From: Achatina immaculata
Lineage: Eukaryota; Mollusca; Gastropoda; Stylommatophora; Achatinidae
Assembly (NCBI GenBank): GCA_009760885.1
Contig: CM019707.1
Span: 33,526,645-33,590,644 of the forward strand
Direction: 5' to 3'
Length of the DNA stretch: 64,000 nucleotides
In this document: piece by piece, positions 63,901 through 64,000 of the stretch
Layout of the letters: each line of letters starts with the position of its first letter
Position numbering within the stretch: the stretch's first letter is position 1
Program-made: the position numbers and the translations under genes
The notes under the pieces: model-generated
Told to the model about the DNA's origin: nothing
Database searches by the model: none
What the model saw: only the letters and a program-made list of their open reading frames with translations

Positions 63901-64000
63901 TGTGTGGTAATCTATTGGTGGAAGAGTGTATGTGTGGTGATCTCTAGTGGTGAAAGAGTGTATGTGTGGTAATCTAGTGATGGAAGAGTGTATGTGTGGT
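60945..64000. repeat. 30-bp minisatellite, at least 3.06 kb, runs off the window
   Basis: About 100 copies of a 30-bp unit (core GTGTTGAATGAGTGTATGTG, then TGGTAATCTA), extending beyond the right edge. Three zones are visible: GTGTTGAATGAG units on the left (to 62575), GTGGTGGATGAGTAAATGTG units in the middle (62580-63010) and alternating GGTGATCTA/GGTAATCTA 60-bp dimers on the right. The block 63106-63270 recurs at 63766-63930 (offset 660, 22 units). Long open frames on both strands follow from the stop-poor 30-bp period. Confidence 0.97.

Noticed and set aside
62151..63947. Cys-rich repeat open frames (NECMCSNLV, EECMCGDLV) up to 215 codons on plus
   Set aside because: They look like a Cys-rich repeat protein, but follow from the 30-bp array; stops recur in many units (GATGAGTAA) and the minus strand is equally open at 62573-63046.
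1..64000. A host gene cluster or defence/biosynthetic system
   Set aside because: Every coding remnant that I could identify belongs to a mobile element (reverse transcriptase, APE or GIY-YIG endonuclease, Tc1/mariner transposase); nothing else shows a recognisable domain.

Overview
This window looks like non-coding, repeat-dominated nuclear DNA of an invertebrate animal. The basis is several families of non-LTR retrotransposons, Penelope-like (GIY-YIG) retroelements, tRNA-derived SINEs, three Tc1/mariner-superfamily DNA transposons, dense microsatellites, and no bacterial-style operons. The mix of RTE-like LINEs with microsatellite tails, mariner copies and abundant 26-39 bp minisatellites is what I would expect of a mollusc, perhaps a gastropod. 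That assignment is inference with low to moderate confidence. I see no intact host protein gene, rRNA or canonical tRNA gene.

Layout. 0-5 kb: LINE tails, a broken GIY-YIG endonuclease, two tRNA-SINE heads and a 32-bp minisatellite that took a LINE insertion. 5-10 kb: mostly unassigned, with 30-bp and 31/62-bp arrays and one exon-like 75-bp segment. 10-14 kb: a long decayed RTE-like LINE ('family A') followed by a decayed DDxD transposon with recognisable inverted repeats. 14-20 kb: microsatellites, a 28-bp array and LINE fragments of families C, E and F. 21-30 kb: three large arrays (26, 29 and 39 bp units), a nearly intact mariner with one N-terminal frameshift, and two fold-back Penelope-like 3' ends. 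31-42 kb: LINE ends, two SINE families, a 31/32-bp array and two recent tandem duplications (1.86 and 1.46 kb). 43-50 kb: 30-bp and 29-bp arrays, a Tc1-like element and a (TCTA)n/(GATA)n inverted microsatellite. 50.7-55.3 kb: a Penelope-like fold-back carrying nested LINE insertions, partly duplicated in tandem. 55.5-60.9 kb: a SINE split in two by a 3.9-kb retrotransposon block that contains an internal 0.99-kb duplication. 60.9-64 kb: a 30-bp minisatellite that runs off the end of the window.

These pieces do not form a pathway. The coherent story is one of genome dynamics. LINEs and SINEs insert with family-specific simple-repeat tails ((GAAT)n, (ATG)n, (GAA)n, (GA)n). Local arrays expand around and inside them. 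Four kb-scale near-identical tandem duplications lie within 25 kb. All coding remnants carry frameshifts, stops or deletions. The most unusual signals are the fold-back Penelope-like elements with a hammerhead-ribozyme-like motif, and the clustering of recent tandem duplications. Boundaries of repeats and fragments were read by eye and may be off by tens of bases; copy numbers are approximate.
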